A stretch of DNA of 64,000 nucleotides from Paramecium octaurelia (Eukaryota; Ciliophora; Oligohymenophorea; Peniculida; Parameciidae), in the NCBI GenBank assembly GCA_905182995.1, contig CAJJDP010000004.1, forward strand, positions 62,001 through 126,000. Direction: 5' to 3'. The notes below the pieces were generated by a model. The model ran no database searches, was not told the DNA's origin, and saw only the letters and a list, made by a program, of their open reading frames with translations. Made by a program: the position numbers and the translations under genes. Below, in pieces: positions 24,600-38,182 of this stretch (the stretch's first letter is position 1; every line of letters starts with the position of its first letter).

Positions 24600-27500
24600 T
24601 CATTATGCAATAATAATTATAAGGTATACTATTGATAGAATGGGACTAAAGAACTATTCGATTGTTATGTCAACGCTAAGATCCGGAATTTGTTTTTTTC
24701 CTTTTTTGCATTAGCCAATTAATGATTCGTAATAGCATTCATCAACTCTGCTGTTGCATTCATCTGCTTCAATGATTTTGACGCATTCCTTAACACAACC
24801 TTCCGAGGTTGCATTAGTCTCTTTAATTTAAGTACTCCAATAGCAACGATCTGAGGCTTGAGAGCATTATTCCTTAGATATAAATGAAGAACAAGGAATT
24901 GACTGACATTTTCCATTAATGAAGGTGCAAACATTGGCTTATTTATTACAGAAACATCTCTCAGTTATTTATTCGCATTGTCTACAAATTAATTCACTAG
25001 TGAGAACACAAGAATAGCCATTCATTTCATTACCTTAACAAATAGTGGTTGAAGGTCCATATAACCTAGAATATAATAATCAAAAATTACTCGCATGGTT
25101 AGTTTGTACAGATTTCTGTTTCATCTAATAGTGCAAATTTCTACCAATTACATTTGAATCCATTGAATGTCAGCTTATTGCAAATACTTAAGGCTTAATC
25201 TCCAAAGCCCTCTTGGGAAATGTGAGAACAAGATTGCAATTACTAACATTGCTTATTGATATCTAAATAGCATCCCTCTGTTTATAAGCATTCGTCAGCC
25301 TTGATATCCGTACAGACCTTCTTTCTGCAAATTCCAAATTCATAAAAGCAATTAGAATTGGAACAATCTGAATAAGGACAGAACAATTCAAAGTTATTAG
25401 AGGATATACATTATTCATGCCCTTGAATACAAGGAATTTAATTAATAAATATTGATTAGCAAGGTTGACTTGCATCGATGATGTCTTCGCATTTTTTAGC
25501 AGGAGAACATCCATTAGAGTCATTTAAATAACAAGTCTTTCCATCTAAAGTGCCTTTACATTATTCCTTAGTTAAATGATAACACTGTTTCTTTTTACAT
25601 TAATTCTTGGCATAAAAGCAATTTGGATTATTAGCGCAATCCTTTGGGCTTTCTATTTAACACTATTCTTATTCTTGATCAGATTTGCATTTACAATCAA
25701 GGTTATCAGAGTTCCACTAACACAAATTATTATCAACGCAGATGTTCTTATTTATTCCTTCTACATTACATAAATCTACACTAAGCAAGGGACTTTGGCA
25801 TTTTTTATTGATAGCATCATACATACAATTCTGATCCTACAAGGATGCACAAGTCTTAGCATTAACTTGTGAAATAGTCATACAAGGAGAGGTTGTGTCT
25901 GTAAACAGTTAACATTTGTTTTCCTTAAAAATACATGGTTCAGTTAAGACTTCTGTGCATCCTAATAAATTTAATCCAACAGTATCACATTTCAAAGTAT
26001 AGGGATTAAATTTACTAGTACAAGAATTAGTTTTGATGTTATAAATACACGCCTTGTCATTTATACTTTAGCAAGCAAGGGAGTTTACTTATAATGTCTA
26101 ATCACAATTAATGTTAGTTGTCAATTCCTCACATGTGGTCTCGTTCCAAAAAGTATTTATTTCAGTATTTCTGAGACATGCCAACTTGGAAATACCAGTT
26201 TCTAAACTATTTGCACTCGAATCTTTGCAACTACTTGTGGTTGAATCATAAGTGCAAGCAAAGAGAGTTTGAATTTGACAAACAAAAGGGGAGACTTCAA
26301 TAAAATCAGAGCATTTCCTCTGATTAGCAATTAAATATTCAGCACAGGAATTAGAGGGTGCATTCCAATAACATCCTTGATTTGGAATAGAGAGACAAGT
26401 TTTTTTGCTGATGCCTTATGATAAACAACCAATAGTGTTTAAACTCACACCAACGCAGGAATTCTATAAATAAATACTGTTGACACTGTTTTAGATGCAA
26501 ACGTTAATGTTCACATTAGTCATCAAATTATAATCAGATTTCCAAATCATACATTTGCCTTACCAAATACAATATTAATTTGGAGTCTTGATACCTAAGC
26601 AACCCCAGATGTTAAGAGTGTTGGTACACAATTAGCTATCAAAAGAAGTGAGTGTCTAACAACTATTAACCCAAATACATGCTTAATCCTACTTGCGAGA
26701 GTTGATGCAATCTTCCTTCGTTAACAAATTTTCACATACACTAGTTAGAAGAGGCGACTAATATTCCGAAGTTTATTTTTTGATTAGATTAGATATCAAT
26801 TCATAATCTGCCAAATTACCCTTGATTCCTTAAGAAGGGGAACACTTCCCAAATTAAATATTATAATAACAGGGATCTTTAGCATTAGTATAACAAGCTG
26901 GAGAATTGATATCCGAAGGCAAATCTTTACAAAACAGTTTATCTACTATTTGTTTAAAGTCTGAACACGAATTATTAAGCCATTAACAACTAATTTCATT
27001 ACTCTTCAGACAAGCTGATTTGTTAAGAAACCTTGTGCATTCGATTTACACTTTATTTACACAAGTATTTTTATCCCATGAACATATGGATTAGGATAAC
27101 TCACAAGCTTTCTTATTATAATAAATTTCACATGTTTTTGGTGTCACTTCCAAATTTGAGCAAGTTTATGTAAGTTCATTAAAAAAACATGGTTCTGCTA
27201 CTACAGCCTTGCATGCCAAACTACCATTAAGATGGCTTGCAGAACTACAATTTGTAAGTGATACATTAGAACAAGTTTTTGTAGTTGAGTTCCAAGAACA
27301 AAATTGATTCAAAGTCTTAACCTATTAACAAGCATAAGAATTTAATATGTCTGAACAATTAACTAAGTATAAGTTTGCATTTTCACAATATCCTCCTCCA
27401 CTTTAATTTACTTACCAAACACATGGGACTGTTGTTAAGTTGATGCAAGAATTTTTATTGAGACCATATTAGTTACAGCTGCTTAGTTCTACTATGTTTG

Positions 27501-30500
27501 ATATTTCTGCACATCCATTTTTATTCTAATTTAAACTACAGGTTTTGCTGGTTTGTCCTGAACACAAACTTACTGAGGCTTAATCGTAACCACTTGTAAT
27601 AGAACAATCAGACGAAGCCAAAGTAATTGGTTTACATGATTTACTTGTAGAGTCCCATTTACATTGTAAATTCGATAATCTAATTTCACCGCAGGCTCTT
27701 TTATTTAAGTCAGTACAAGATGTAGTTTATTTATTTTCAAATTCAAGAACATGAGAACATTTCAAATTACTCCATTTACAATGTAGTTCCTTAGTCACAT
27801 CACTCAAGCATGCCTCCTTAGATAGGTATAAACAACTTATCTGATAATCAGTACTCACTAATTATTGGCAAGAATTGATATTGTATTTCCATAATCCTGA
27901 TTATTAGGTGCATCCATACTTGTTAAGTGAAGTACCTGAAGCAGCACATGATGTTCCATCGAAGTAGCATGTCTATTTAACATTGTTGCATTCCTTTAAT
28001 GTTGTACCTTGACAAACAGTTCCTTTATATTCAGCCGTATATTTGCATTTATTATCAGAGTGGGAATACATGCACTCGTTGTTGCTCACTCCTAGACAGG
28101 CATCATAATTCAATTTAAATGTTATTAGTTGTGAACATTAAGTTATAGTATTGTCTACAGAAATACATTATCCATCCCAATAGCATTTTAGATTAGAATT
28201 TAAATGATTTAGATTTTCAGTACAAAGATCTTCTGGTAATTGCTCACAAGTGAGACTAGAGAAATTGGAATCCTAATAACAAAATCCTCGACCACTTTTT
28301 GTATATCCATGGATACAATTTTTAAAGTTGTAGCAAACTTGATAAGAATGATATCCATCTAAAGATGGACAGAGAGAAACTCCAGAATTCATATCAAAAC
28401 AAATGCTGTTATCTGAATCATATGTGCATTTGTACTATTTATTTTAAGCTGTGCATAGCTGTATCGTTGATAAATCCGAGCAAAGGCTTACACTATATGG
28501 CTGCATTATCGATTGGCAATTTGAATTAAAATAAATACATTCTGGGTATTGTAGACAAAATAGATAGTTCGTTTTTTCAAAACTATCACATTAATAGGAA
28601 GTATTTGCCAAAGAAAAGCATGAGCCATTTTTTAATACACATTTTTAATTGTTTGAATTATTACTTTCACAATTTAATGGAGTATCTTGGCATAGAATGT
28701 CAGCAGGAAATTCGCATTTTTTGTTAAAATACTAGCACAGTTAGGTAGGTATATTTAAACAGCCAAAGCCATTTAATCCATCAGAGTCGCATGAATATAA
28801 ATCAAATTGGTTAACATCATCTATTTTCTAACAGATAGATCCTTGCTTTATGTAGAAGCTTTGTTCTAAAATAGCAGAACAATATAGACTATTAAGAGTA
28901 ATTGGTAGATTATCAGGTTGAATCTCTTCACATGATAAATCTGCATTTAAGGTACAATGACTTGTTGAATGACAACTAAAACTATTTAGTAATGAGCAAT
29001 TTGATGTTGATGAAATTTGATATTCAGGTATGTACTAGCATTTATAATTAATGAATGCGCATCTTCTATTTTGAGTTTAAAACTTACAAGACTTAAGTGA
29101 TAAGCCACTAGTATCGCATTCTTAATTGGTATCTGGAGGAGCTTAACAACCATTTGATGAATCAAATAAACAATTATCAATTGCAAAAGCACAAATATTT
29201 GGATTGGTTCCTACCATACTTTTCAATGTAGCACAATCCGTTTATGAGGACACTGTTGAGCACTTCTTGTTGATAACAATATTTGATGAATCTGTAACAT
29301 TTATTACTTAACAAAATTATCCAGGAGTAGTTACTTTAGTACATGCTGCTAAATTGGCTTGTTTACATTGTATAGAATTCAATAGGATGTAAGTATCCAT
29401 TTTTGATTGTGTCAAAGTCCTGCATACTTAATTGATGAATGCGCACATCGTAACTGGATTACCTGATGAATCTATACCAGTCATTCCACCACATCTATGA
29501 ATATTCATTTATTCGGATTCCCCACAATCAGTCAAAGTAGTAATAAGAATTGAACATGCATTGCTTGTGTAAGTACAATAATTTTCTTTCATGAATTGTC
29601 TATTCATATTTGCTATCAAAGCTTTACACACTCGACTTGGTGCAGTAGCATATTCATCACAATTATTAAAGTTTTCAGAATAGTTCCTACATCTGTTTAA
29701 ATTTGAATCCCAAAAGCAATTTTATCCTTTTGTTGTAATACTTAAGCAAGCCAATTGACTTATAAAATTTGATTCGCACTCTAAAGTTGAGAGCAATAAG
29801 CTATCAGTTTATTAGAATTGTATGCATTGATTAAATTTTACGTCAAAATACGTATAGGCAGTCTAGATGGCTTAACATGCATATCTATTGATGTTCTAAT
29901 CAAATGCATATGAATTTTAGAAAGTGGGAGAAAAACAAGAGTGAGTGATACTATCGTAAATGCATAGGACTTGATAAATGGATTGCATTTTGCATACTTG
30001 ATTATTAACCTTTTGAAGTGATGTACAACGAATTGAATTGATTTACTCAACTGAAATTAATCTACACAACCCTGCTGAATATTAACAATACTCGCCATTC
30101 ACATTCTTCTAAACACATGCATCTTCTGATAAGCCATTTCCAGAACATTCAATTTAACTCACCTGATCTGAACTCTTCTCAAAGCAAGAACTAGTATCTT
30201 GATTGTATACACATGTTAGTGTAGCGACAGATAATTTCGCTTTTTAACAGAGTTTCTCATTTACATCTACCAAATCCAAGCAATTCTTTAGCTTTACTTC
30301 TTATTCTGAGAAACAGTTGCAAACCTATGAATATTAATCCCAAGCACAATATCCAGATATATTTTTAATGCAATGATATTTATTAATCTAATATAAATTG
30401 CTTGAGAAATCATCCTTTAAAAATGAACAAGTTCTTGATTACTCATCATACTCGGTAGCAATTGCATTATGTTTGCATAAATTAATATTACACAAGGTTT

Positions 30501-32042
30501 TTGAATCTCCATCAATGAAAATGTCATGAGTAATTAGTAATGGTTAATCCAAGATATTAATGCATTTTCCTACATCTTATTACCAATAACATAATTAATC
30601 ACTCAAACTTACCTTTGTGCAAACAAACAAGTTAAATGCATCTTCACATTTCATAATTAATATCTCATTGCTTGTTAAAGTATAACATCTATTCAGATCT
30701 TTATTCCAATTACATTCAATCTTTAACATCATACAAGTTGACTTACTTAAACCTATCTAATCGCATCTGCTTGGTGGACTGCAGACAATTTGTGATGAAA
30801 TTGCCTACTGACCTAAATCTATACAGCCAGTTGGACAAACATTATTAACAATCGCTAGGCATGTATTAATACATAAATTTGATGATGCATCAATATAATA
30901 ATTCCCTTTATCCTAGCATTATGAGCTTGTAAAAGCATCTACAACTTATTAGCCAGGATAGTCATCTATATTCACGCATGGATATTCATAATCTTTTCCT
31001 CTTATTTTACATTTCTGTTTTAAAGAATTAAAGTAAACACATTATGTGTAATTTATTGAGTGGCAATCTAATTCATAAGCATCTATCTTATCTTAGTCAT
31101 ATAATTCTATTTATTCATAGATTTGACAACTTCCTTTTGAAAATACATATTGATCAGTAATCGAAGGATTGTTATTCAAATATTTACAATATACATGATT
31201 CACTCCCCGCACTTCACCAGTTAGACTGAAGATGGTTGTGAAATCACTATCACTCTCAATTTCCAGTGCTATACATCCTTCTCTGTATCTGTCACTCTTT
31301 TATACTATATTTTAAGTTTAATAAGATACAATTAGATTGAGTTATGGATTTAGATTCTCTGATTGTGTACCATTAAAACTTTCCATCACTCGTTTAATAG
31401 TTATTTTACATAGAAGTAGTAGCCGGATCGTTATACGATTTGCTATTATCTACTTCAATACCCAATTCCATTTTATATAAATTATCAGCCTCCGTTAACA
31501 AATCTGGTGAATATGAGATTAAGTTCCAAAGAATAGTATGATGCATAGCCAAGTAGTTCTAAATATGGGGACAGGCAGAAGCACTGTACAAGACTGACTC
31601 AAAGTCATCTTAAATTTAATTCCATTAAGAAGCACTTAAACTTGTGCACTCGTCATCTTTCCAAATACACACGAACTCCGGATTTTAAACCGATAAACAA
31701 CCGGATTTAGATAAACTGTTGAAACACTTTTCAGTTTTTAAGTCTGGGATCTCCTCACATACAGAAGTGAAACGACCTTAATTTAATGACATTCTTACAT
31801 TTCGCTAACTCTCCAAACACATCACCAATCTATCTGAGACAGGCCTTCTTATTTAATAATTAGCTGCATCCCTGTAAATAATCATTGGTTTTATAGCAAA
31901 GATGTCTGATTGTATCCCACATACACTTATCGGAATCCCCACCTATACATTATTGATAAGTTTGATATTGTTTGCATAAATCTAGCCCGAAACTTGCACT
32001 GAAAAAAGTTAAAATCAAAAATGAGATTTTCAAGGAAATCAT
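24600..32042 (-). CDS. Giant secreted cysteine-repeat protein, 2455 aa
   Basis: Introns at 31777-31798, 31278-31305 and 25066-25090 keep the sampled frame open over 7.4 kb. The start MISLKISFLILTFFSASFG is a signal peptide. Nearly all the rest is tandem, divergent cysteine-rich units of roughly 40-60 residues. A recurring core is C-x-W-(D/N)-x(3-6)-C, as in CKWDSTSKSC, CNWNKDLNRC and CYWSTQ, alternating with AC and EQC/NQC pairs and short hydrophilic linkers. The C terminus is hydrophobic (FFSPILSIVYLIIII) and ends almost at once, which fits a GPI-attachment signal or a tail anchor. There are no catalytic motifs. Such proteins are expected on the ciliate surface or in secretory compartments. 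It lacks the regular spacing I would expect of the classic Paramecium surface (immobilisation) antigens, so I call it antigen-like only by general type. Confidence 0.85.
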
Positions 32043-32213
32043 TGATATTAATATATTTTTTCATTTTCAATTATTTGCCTATTTCTAAAAATTCGCAAAT
32101 CCTATATTAAATCTTTTTTTTTTTCCGGAAACACGTATATTTGAATTTGAAAATTGTATAAAAAATAGGTTCTTAATTTTATATTGATGATCAAATTCAA
32201 ATGCAAATAATAT
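32043..32213. other. Intergenic spacer
   Basis: This is a 171-bp AT-rich gap between two tandem minus-strand genes, upstream of the cysteine-repeat gene. It should contain that gene's promoter. Confidence 0.5.
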
Positions 32214-35200
32214 TCAATACTTTCTATTTTAAGAAATCCTCTAGTAAGAGAATCCTGACGTAGTTTCAACTGATTGAACTGTCTAAACGTTTGTAACTTC
32301 AGTATTTTATCTATACTAATTTACTAACTATTGTTGAACTTGCCTTTCGTTGTTACTTCTCAAGACATCCAATTCTGCTGACATCATTGCAACCAAACAC
32401 AATAAATCAGTAATTTTGTTAGACAAGTCCTCATTTGATTGGAACATCGAACTATTGTATTAAATGTTAATATTATTATTACTACCAAAATTACCTGATT
32501 GCCCATTTTTATCAAGAATATTTGTTTTCGCCTTCAATCTCTAAATTTCAAGTGAAAGCATTGCTATCCTATTTTCATATTCAATGATCAATTTCTTCAA
32601 TCTTTCATACTCATCCAAATCTATCCCTAACGTTTTATTTTATAATTCAGTATATTTAACCGTCATTTCCTTTACTTGAGTGGTCAATTAATTGAATTTT
32701 TCTTACATTGGCTATAGAATCCCAGACAACCTGTCGTTTTCGGCTGCAATCAATAGATATTAGAGCAAAATCTCATCTCCCGTATCTGCTTTCTTTAATG
32801 CATCTTAAACCTGGTTCATCAAAGTCTATTATTAAGACTCTAACAGATCGCGCCTTTCAATAGTTTACAGTAATTCAATATGTTTTGCTTCCAATAGTTT
32901 CTTTAATCTCTCTATTTCATTTATAAATTATTGATTCTTATTTACAGCATCTCGATTAGTCTTCTCAATTTATCTATACTCCAAAAGAGCCAATTCTATT
33001 CTAGAATGCTTTTATTTCCAATCTTCAGTTTCAGAAGTTATTTGTTTCACCAAAGAATTTAATCTCTCTATTTCAGTCATTAACACTGCGATTCTATGAT
33101 CCGATTACTTAAGTCTCTCTTCCATATTCGAATATTCATTGAATTTTAATTCTAATTATCTGATCTTTTCCTTATAATCCTCTGCTATTCTCCTTAATTT
33201 AGTCAATTCTTCCTGATTTCCATTAGTTACTGCTTATTACTCTTGCAATGTTTATTACAGACTATTATTCTGATCTTACAATTAATTATTAGATTCTTCT
33301 AAGTTTTATACTTCTCTAACCAACTAAGAGATTTCATTTTCTTTCTAAGCTAATTCATCTTATTATTATGCAATAACAGAATTTGCTCTGTCTAATTCTG
33401 ATTTGGCTTATGCAAGTTCATCTTACAAGTCTTTCATTTGATCAAGGTTGTTTTTAAGTTTTCCTAATTCTTTTTGTTACTAATCATACTAGTTTTTCAT
33501 TTGATCTAACAAACCTCTTAATCTTTCTAACTCTCTATCAGCCAACTGCTTCTATCCAGCTTCTCTATTTAATTGTTGATTATCTTTCTCAAACTTTTAT
33601 AAATCGTCTTCCAATGTGTCAATATAGTGATCCATCTCCAACAATTTAGCCTCCAAATCTTTCACTCTTTTTAATGCATCATCTAATTCCTTTTACTTTT
33701 AATCGAATAACCTCTATTTTTCCTTTAGATTATTTTACAAATCTGAGACCTTGTCATTTAATTAATTCTTCTCATCTTGTAATTCATTGAGCTAATCTTT
33801 TATTTCGTCAAGTTATCCTAAATTTTAAGTCTAATTTTCTAAATCTTATTATAAATTATTATTTTCCTATACTAATTCTTGATTCTATCTCCTTAGATCG
33901 TCTGATTGTTGTTTCAAGTTTTGATTCTCTTGTTAAGATCTCGATAAATCAGTTTAAGCTTTCCTTAAGTCTCCTTATGCTTTCTGAAGATCTCCTTATG
34001 CCTTCTAAAGATCTCCTTATGCTCTTTGTAGATCATTCTTTGATCTTTGTAATTCATTATTCATTTATGCAAGTCTTGTTTCACTATCTCTAAACAACAA
34101 CTACAATTTATTAAGGTCATCTTCCTTAGCCTTTAATAGCATTTTATATCTGGATAACTCTTGAGCCAAACCAACAACTTTTTCTTCTAATTCATCTATC
34201 TTTTGTTACAAAAGTCTGATTTAATCATCATATGAACCTTAATTTTATTGCAATTCAGATAGAAGTCTCTAAAAATTAATATATTAAATTAACCTTTAAA
34301 TCTCCAATTTCTCTATCTTTTGATTGCAATTATTTTTTATTTTCATCAAGACTCTTTAATAATTAATCTGGATTTTAGTTATTCAATTGAGCTTTCATTT
34401 TATCCAATTCTGCAGCCTTTTTTTTTAATTAATCAAGTTCTTTTTGAATATCAGCTATTAATGAATAGTATATATTATATTACATGGATTTGAAAATTAC
34501 TTGCTGATTTCATCAAATTTATCAGCTTTTTATCTCAATTTTTCTAATTCTTTTTCTAAATCTGAAAAATTTTTGCCATTCAACTTTTTATTAATATCAT
34601 CAAATTGTTATGCTTTCTTTTTCAAATTTTCTAATTCTTTTAATAATTCATCTAAAATCTCACTCAATTAAGATACCTGGACCTTTGGCTCCTATTTTCT
34701 TCTGCAAATCATCTAAAATCTTTGCTTTTTTTCTTAGCTCTTCTAATTCTTTTGAAATCTCTTCAGGCGCCTTCCCTCCAAAGAGTTTATTTTATAATTG
34801 TAATTGCAATTCTAAATCTCTTTACGATTTCCTCCAATTTGGATCATAATCTTTTAGTTACTCTTCCAGTCTTCTAATTTCATCTTCCAACTCTCTGATT
34901 ATTATCACAAGTCTTTCACGCTCTTCCGAATAGCTATTTACTTCACTAAAATATTATGAATTTTCAAATATTACAATGTTTGATTTTTCAATTTTTCCAT
35001 TAAATCCCTAATTTACATCTCATAATTAACTCTATCTAATCCTGAGTCTATAAAATTTTGGATCTCCTATTTCAACTATGTATTTTCTCGAACAAGTCTT
35101 TCTACCTCGACTGCCATTAAAAAGCATGCAATATCTAATTCCTGATTCTATCGTTTTCCCAAATCATTTCTTATGTAATACACTTTAATACTTATATCTC

Positions 35201-35304
35201 ACTCTTGTTTCATATCCTGGAACATTCAATTCCTTTTAGATTGAATCTGACGCAAATCTTTAAGACGTATACGAACTTTAATAAGTTCTTTAGTATCCAG
35301 ACAT
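32214..35304 (-). CDS. Long coiled-coil protein with internal repeats, 986 aa
   Basis: Introns at 35170-35191, 34946-34974, 34652-34676, 34455-34483 and 34269-34293 (22-29 nt) give a 986-residue protein. It starts MSGYQRTYQSSYTSQRF. After about 130 residues (MAVEVERLVRENTQLKQEI) it is almost unbroken coiled coil to about residue 900, ending in a Gln/Thr/Ser tail (TVQSVETTSGFSYQ). Residues about 170-300 contain four related units of about 40 residues built on (K/E)ELE.L(R/K)(K/Q)KA...D.(I/L) followed by an Asn/Gly/Pro turn. Farther on, AQGDLQK is repeated in tandem. No signal peptide, membrane helix or motor domain is present. Architecture suggests a structural filament protein of the cortex, basal body or infraciliary system; this is inference. 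Confidence 0.88.
33961..34033 (-). repeat. 24-nt tandem repeat inside a coiled-coil gene
   Basis: Three to four near-identical copies of a 24-nt unit encode A-Q-G-D-L-(Q/R)-K and variants. The unit of eight residues is close to one heptad plus one, so adding or losing a copy keeps the frame but shifts the heptad register. Confidence 0.8.
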
Positions 35305-35977
35305 TATGATAAATTATATATTCCGTTTTTATTTAAAACCACAGTTATTCGATAAACTTCAAAAATACCAAATACTCTAAAGAAAAAGGGTTCAATAATT
35401 GATACTCATTAATTATTTTATTATTGTTAATATAAAGATACAAGAAATAAAGTACTTGAAACTAAATCAACTTAAATCAAGATTTGGATTATAAACAGAC
35501 AGTTAATCTTTATAATGATGAAAACATGTCAAACTGATATTTTAGCATTTATAACAAATTCTATTTATTAATTTTGAAGATTATAAAATTCCTTTTATTA
35601 TAAAAGTATTATTAAAAACTATCTTCATTTTACAATCTTCAGATTTGGGATTGAAAGAGATTATATTTTGAGAATTTAAAGTCAAAGGCATTCAGATTTA
35701 AAATTTTCAAGCAATCACTCCTTCATTTAGAATAATTCAATAATTAAAACTTGTAATAGATTATTTAATTATTAAATTAGGCCGGCTTTATAGAGTCAGA
35801 AACCATTCAGTTTGAACTAAATTGACATAATAACGATCTAAAGTAGCATTTAGATCTAATTAATCTCTATGCTGAAAAGAAACTTATAACATTAATGATC
35901 TTAAGAATATGAGAAAAAATTAAATTCTCTTTTTTTATATTCATAATATATATTTGATTATTATCAATAATATTTTT
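35305..35977. other. 673-bp divergent intergenic region
   Basis: This is long for this window. It lies between the divergent starts of the coiled-coil gene (-) and the PGRMC-like gene (+). I tested short frames such as one near 35750-35880 on the minus strand but found none convincing. It probably contains two promoters. Confidence 0.45.
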
Positions 35978-36523
35978 ATGGAAAACTTATCATTATCCTA
36001 ATTTATAATCGGTTCGATTATCCTAGTAGCCATTTATGTGATCTATTAAATTTTTGACTATAGAAGCAGTATTAAAAGAGCAGAATAAAACACTTAGCAA
36101 GTATAAGCTGAAGAAAAGTCTTCAAGTCCTCCTAATCCTGAAAAGTTAGGTATCTAGTTTATAAATAAAAAAAGAGATCGCTTCGTTAAAGCTTATGACA
36201 TTAAAAGATGTTTAATAACATAATGGGTTAGGTGGCAAGAGAGTATTCGTAGCCATAAAAAATTTTGTATTTGATGTAACAAACTCAGGTAATCAGATAT
36301 ATTTAAATTAGATGCGTATAAGCCTGATGGTCCATATGGAGTATTCGCAGGACATGACATCTCAATATCATTAGGAAAAATGAATATATCAGAAGAATTC
36401 CTAGATATGTACGGCACTGTCACATAGCCAGAAGATGAAATAGCAAATATGAATAGTTGGTTTAGTTATTTCTACACAAAATATCCTGTAATTGGAAGGT
36501 TGGATGATAAGAAATAGAATTGA
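35978..36523 (+). CDS. PGRMC/Dap1-type cytochrome b5-like heme protein, 165 aa
   Basis: Introns 36150-36174 and 36289-36311 join three exons. The N terminus carries one membrane helix (FIIGSIILVAIYVIYQIF), followed by a polar linker (EEKSSSPPNPEK) and a membrane-associated progesterone receptor (MAPR) domain. The domain has MTLKDVQQHNG, KRVFVAIKNFVFDVT, the family-defining AYKPDGPYGVFAGHD and the closing WFSYFYTKYPVIGRL. These align with human PGRMC1 and yeast Dap1 in order and spacing, including the Tyr residues used for heme contact. Total length also matches PGRMC1. Known family roles are heme binding, support of cytochrome P450 and sterol metabolism at the ER. The conserved parts make this one of the surest assignments in the window. 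Confidence 0.93.
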
Positions 36524-36643
36524 ATAATTAATAATATTATAAAATAGCTATTTATTAATAGATTCTTAAAGAAGTTCATATTGAAATTGAAATGATTAAC
36601 TTTTTGATATTTATAAACTTAGTAAACATAGTAAATAAGTTCA

Positions 36644-38147
36644 TCAACTAGAGTGAAAATTTCCTAATTTATTGTCGTAATTTTCTTTTTAATGTGTATG
36701 AACTTTGAGCCATTTCAAATATAGTTCCATTTTCTTTTTCAATGTTGAGTCAACTGATAATTTCATCCATTCTTTGATAAAGTTGATCTCTTTCTCTAGG
36801 TTGATTTAATTTAGTAATAATTTTGATTTTTGATTTAATAAAATAGTAAATAAATTATGATATCCCTTTTTTGAGGCTTCAATGCTGAGTGAATTAATGT
36901 ATTCAATGATCTAAAATAGATTTTATATTTTTCTTTTGGTATTAGATTTACTTATTTAAGGTTTTAAACAATCCTAAACAGTATTTAATTATACTTTTGT
37001 CAAAATTTAAGCAAAAGAAACATTGTGCTTTCTAATGATTAAAGTAGAGTTTTAATGTTATTTTAAGTTTTCAAATTTAGATTGAGTTCGACGTATATTT
37101 TGTGAGTTTTGTTTTTTCAAAGTTGTTTGTGAAGGCTCTTTTCTTTTAGTTTATGAAATTGTTTGATTTTCTAAAGATTCACTTGATTTAGCGTAGTGAA
37201 ATTTGCTAGAGTTAGTTCTATCCCTGAATGTTTTATTAAAATAATAAAATCTTTGTGTTTTAGCATCAAAGCTTTAGTTATTTTCAAGAAAGGAACTAAT
37301 TTATATTTGTAAATTTTCTTTTGTTGCAAAAAAATCAAAGATGTCAGACCAGTTGAATCTATTTTTCTCCTATTTCTCTAAACACCCTTATAAAAATTTA
37401 ATGGATTTTAAACTAATTTTTGGTTACTTTGGTATTATTAGAGGTTGATTTTGTATTTTGTCTAATAGGTCAATAATATCCCTTGTCATCCAAGGCAATT
37501 TTCCAAACAATAGCTCAAAGAAAACAATTCCTAGAGACCAAATATCACATTTAGAAGTGTACTCTTATTTAAATAGAATTTAAGGAGCCATATACATTGG
37601 AGTTCCAACAATAGAAGTCATAGTATTATTGATTCTTCTAGAGAATCCAAAGTCAGCTATTTTCAACTAGTCATTGTCGAATAAAATATTGGCAGGCTTA
37701 ATGTCTCTATGAATGAAATTGTTTTGGATGATGCATTTCAATCCTCTTATTACGCTTTTTATTATTTTAAGGACTGATTCTTCGCTTAATGGACTATTTT
37801 CTTAGAGATAAGTCTTCAAGTCAGTTCCATTACAGTATTCCGTAATGATGTACAAATTGTTGACTGATATAACAAAATCAATTAGCTAAACAATATTTGG
37901 GTGATTTAATTTTTTCATTATGGCAATTTCCTAGCTTTGGATATCAAAATCAACATTTCTTCGATCAATAACTTTGATGGCTACTAATTTTTCTATGAAT
38001 AAATTAAATTTATTTACAAGAAGTCTCATGTTTTCCTAAATAAACAGTTCCATAAGATCCTTTCCCTATGATAGCTTTGAGACTGAAAATGTAAGAAGAA
38101 ATTCTCTTATCAGGTGGGTAATTGATAATTTCTTGTTTTTTATTCAT
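36644..38147 (-). CDS. ULK/ATG1-like Ser/Thr protein kinase, 492 aa
   Basis: A single 25-nt intron (37993-38017) interrupts the N-lobe. The kinase domain occupies about residues 18-275: GKGSYGTVYLGK (glycine loop), VAIKVI (VAIK Lys), HRDIKPANILF (catalytic loop), ADFGFSRR (DFG), GTPMYMAPQIL and KCDIWSLGIVFFELLFGKLPW. The DFGFSR and GTPxYMAP combination and the N-lobe resemble ULK/ATG1 and aurora/NEK-adjacent kinases, with ULK the best fit. The C-terminal 215 residues are Lys/Gln/Asn-rich with a final helical region (INLEKEINFIKEWMKLSV) that could be a degenerate EAT-like domain. Family role: autophagy initiation or related signalling. The subfamily is tentative; the kinase call is firm. Confidence 0.87.
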
Positions 38148-38182
38148 ATTATTTTACTATATTTATACACTAAATTTATAGC

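Noticed and set aside
24600..32042. Assignment as a classic Paramecium immobilisation (surface) antigen
   Set aside because: The cysteine spacing is not regular enough and no near-identical central repeats are present; only the general secreted cysteine-rich character fits.
35750..35880. Short minus-strand coding-like frame between the coiled-coil and PGRMC genes
   Set aside because: It is too short, lacks a start Met and cannot be joined to any neighbouring exon.
36006..36025. GGTTCGATTATCC, resembling a tRNA T-arm
   Set aside because: It lies inside the transmembrane segment of the PGRMC-like coding exon, and no tRNA fold is possible around it.
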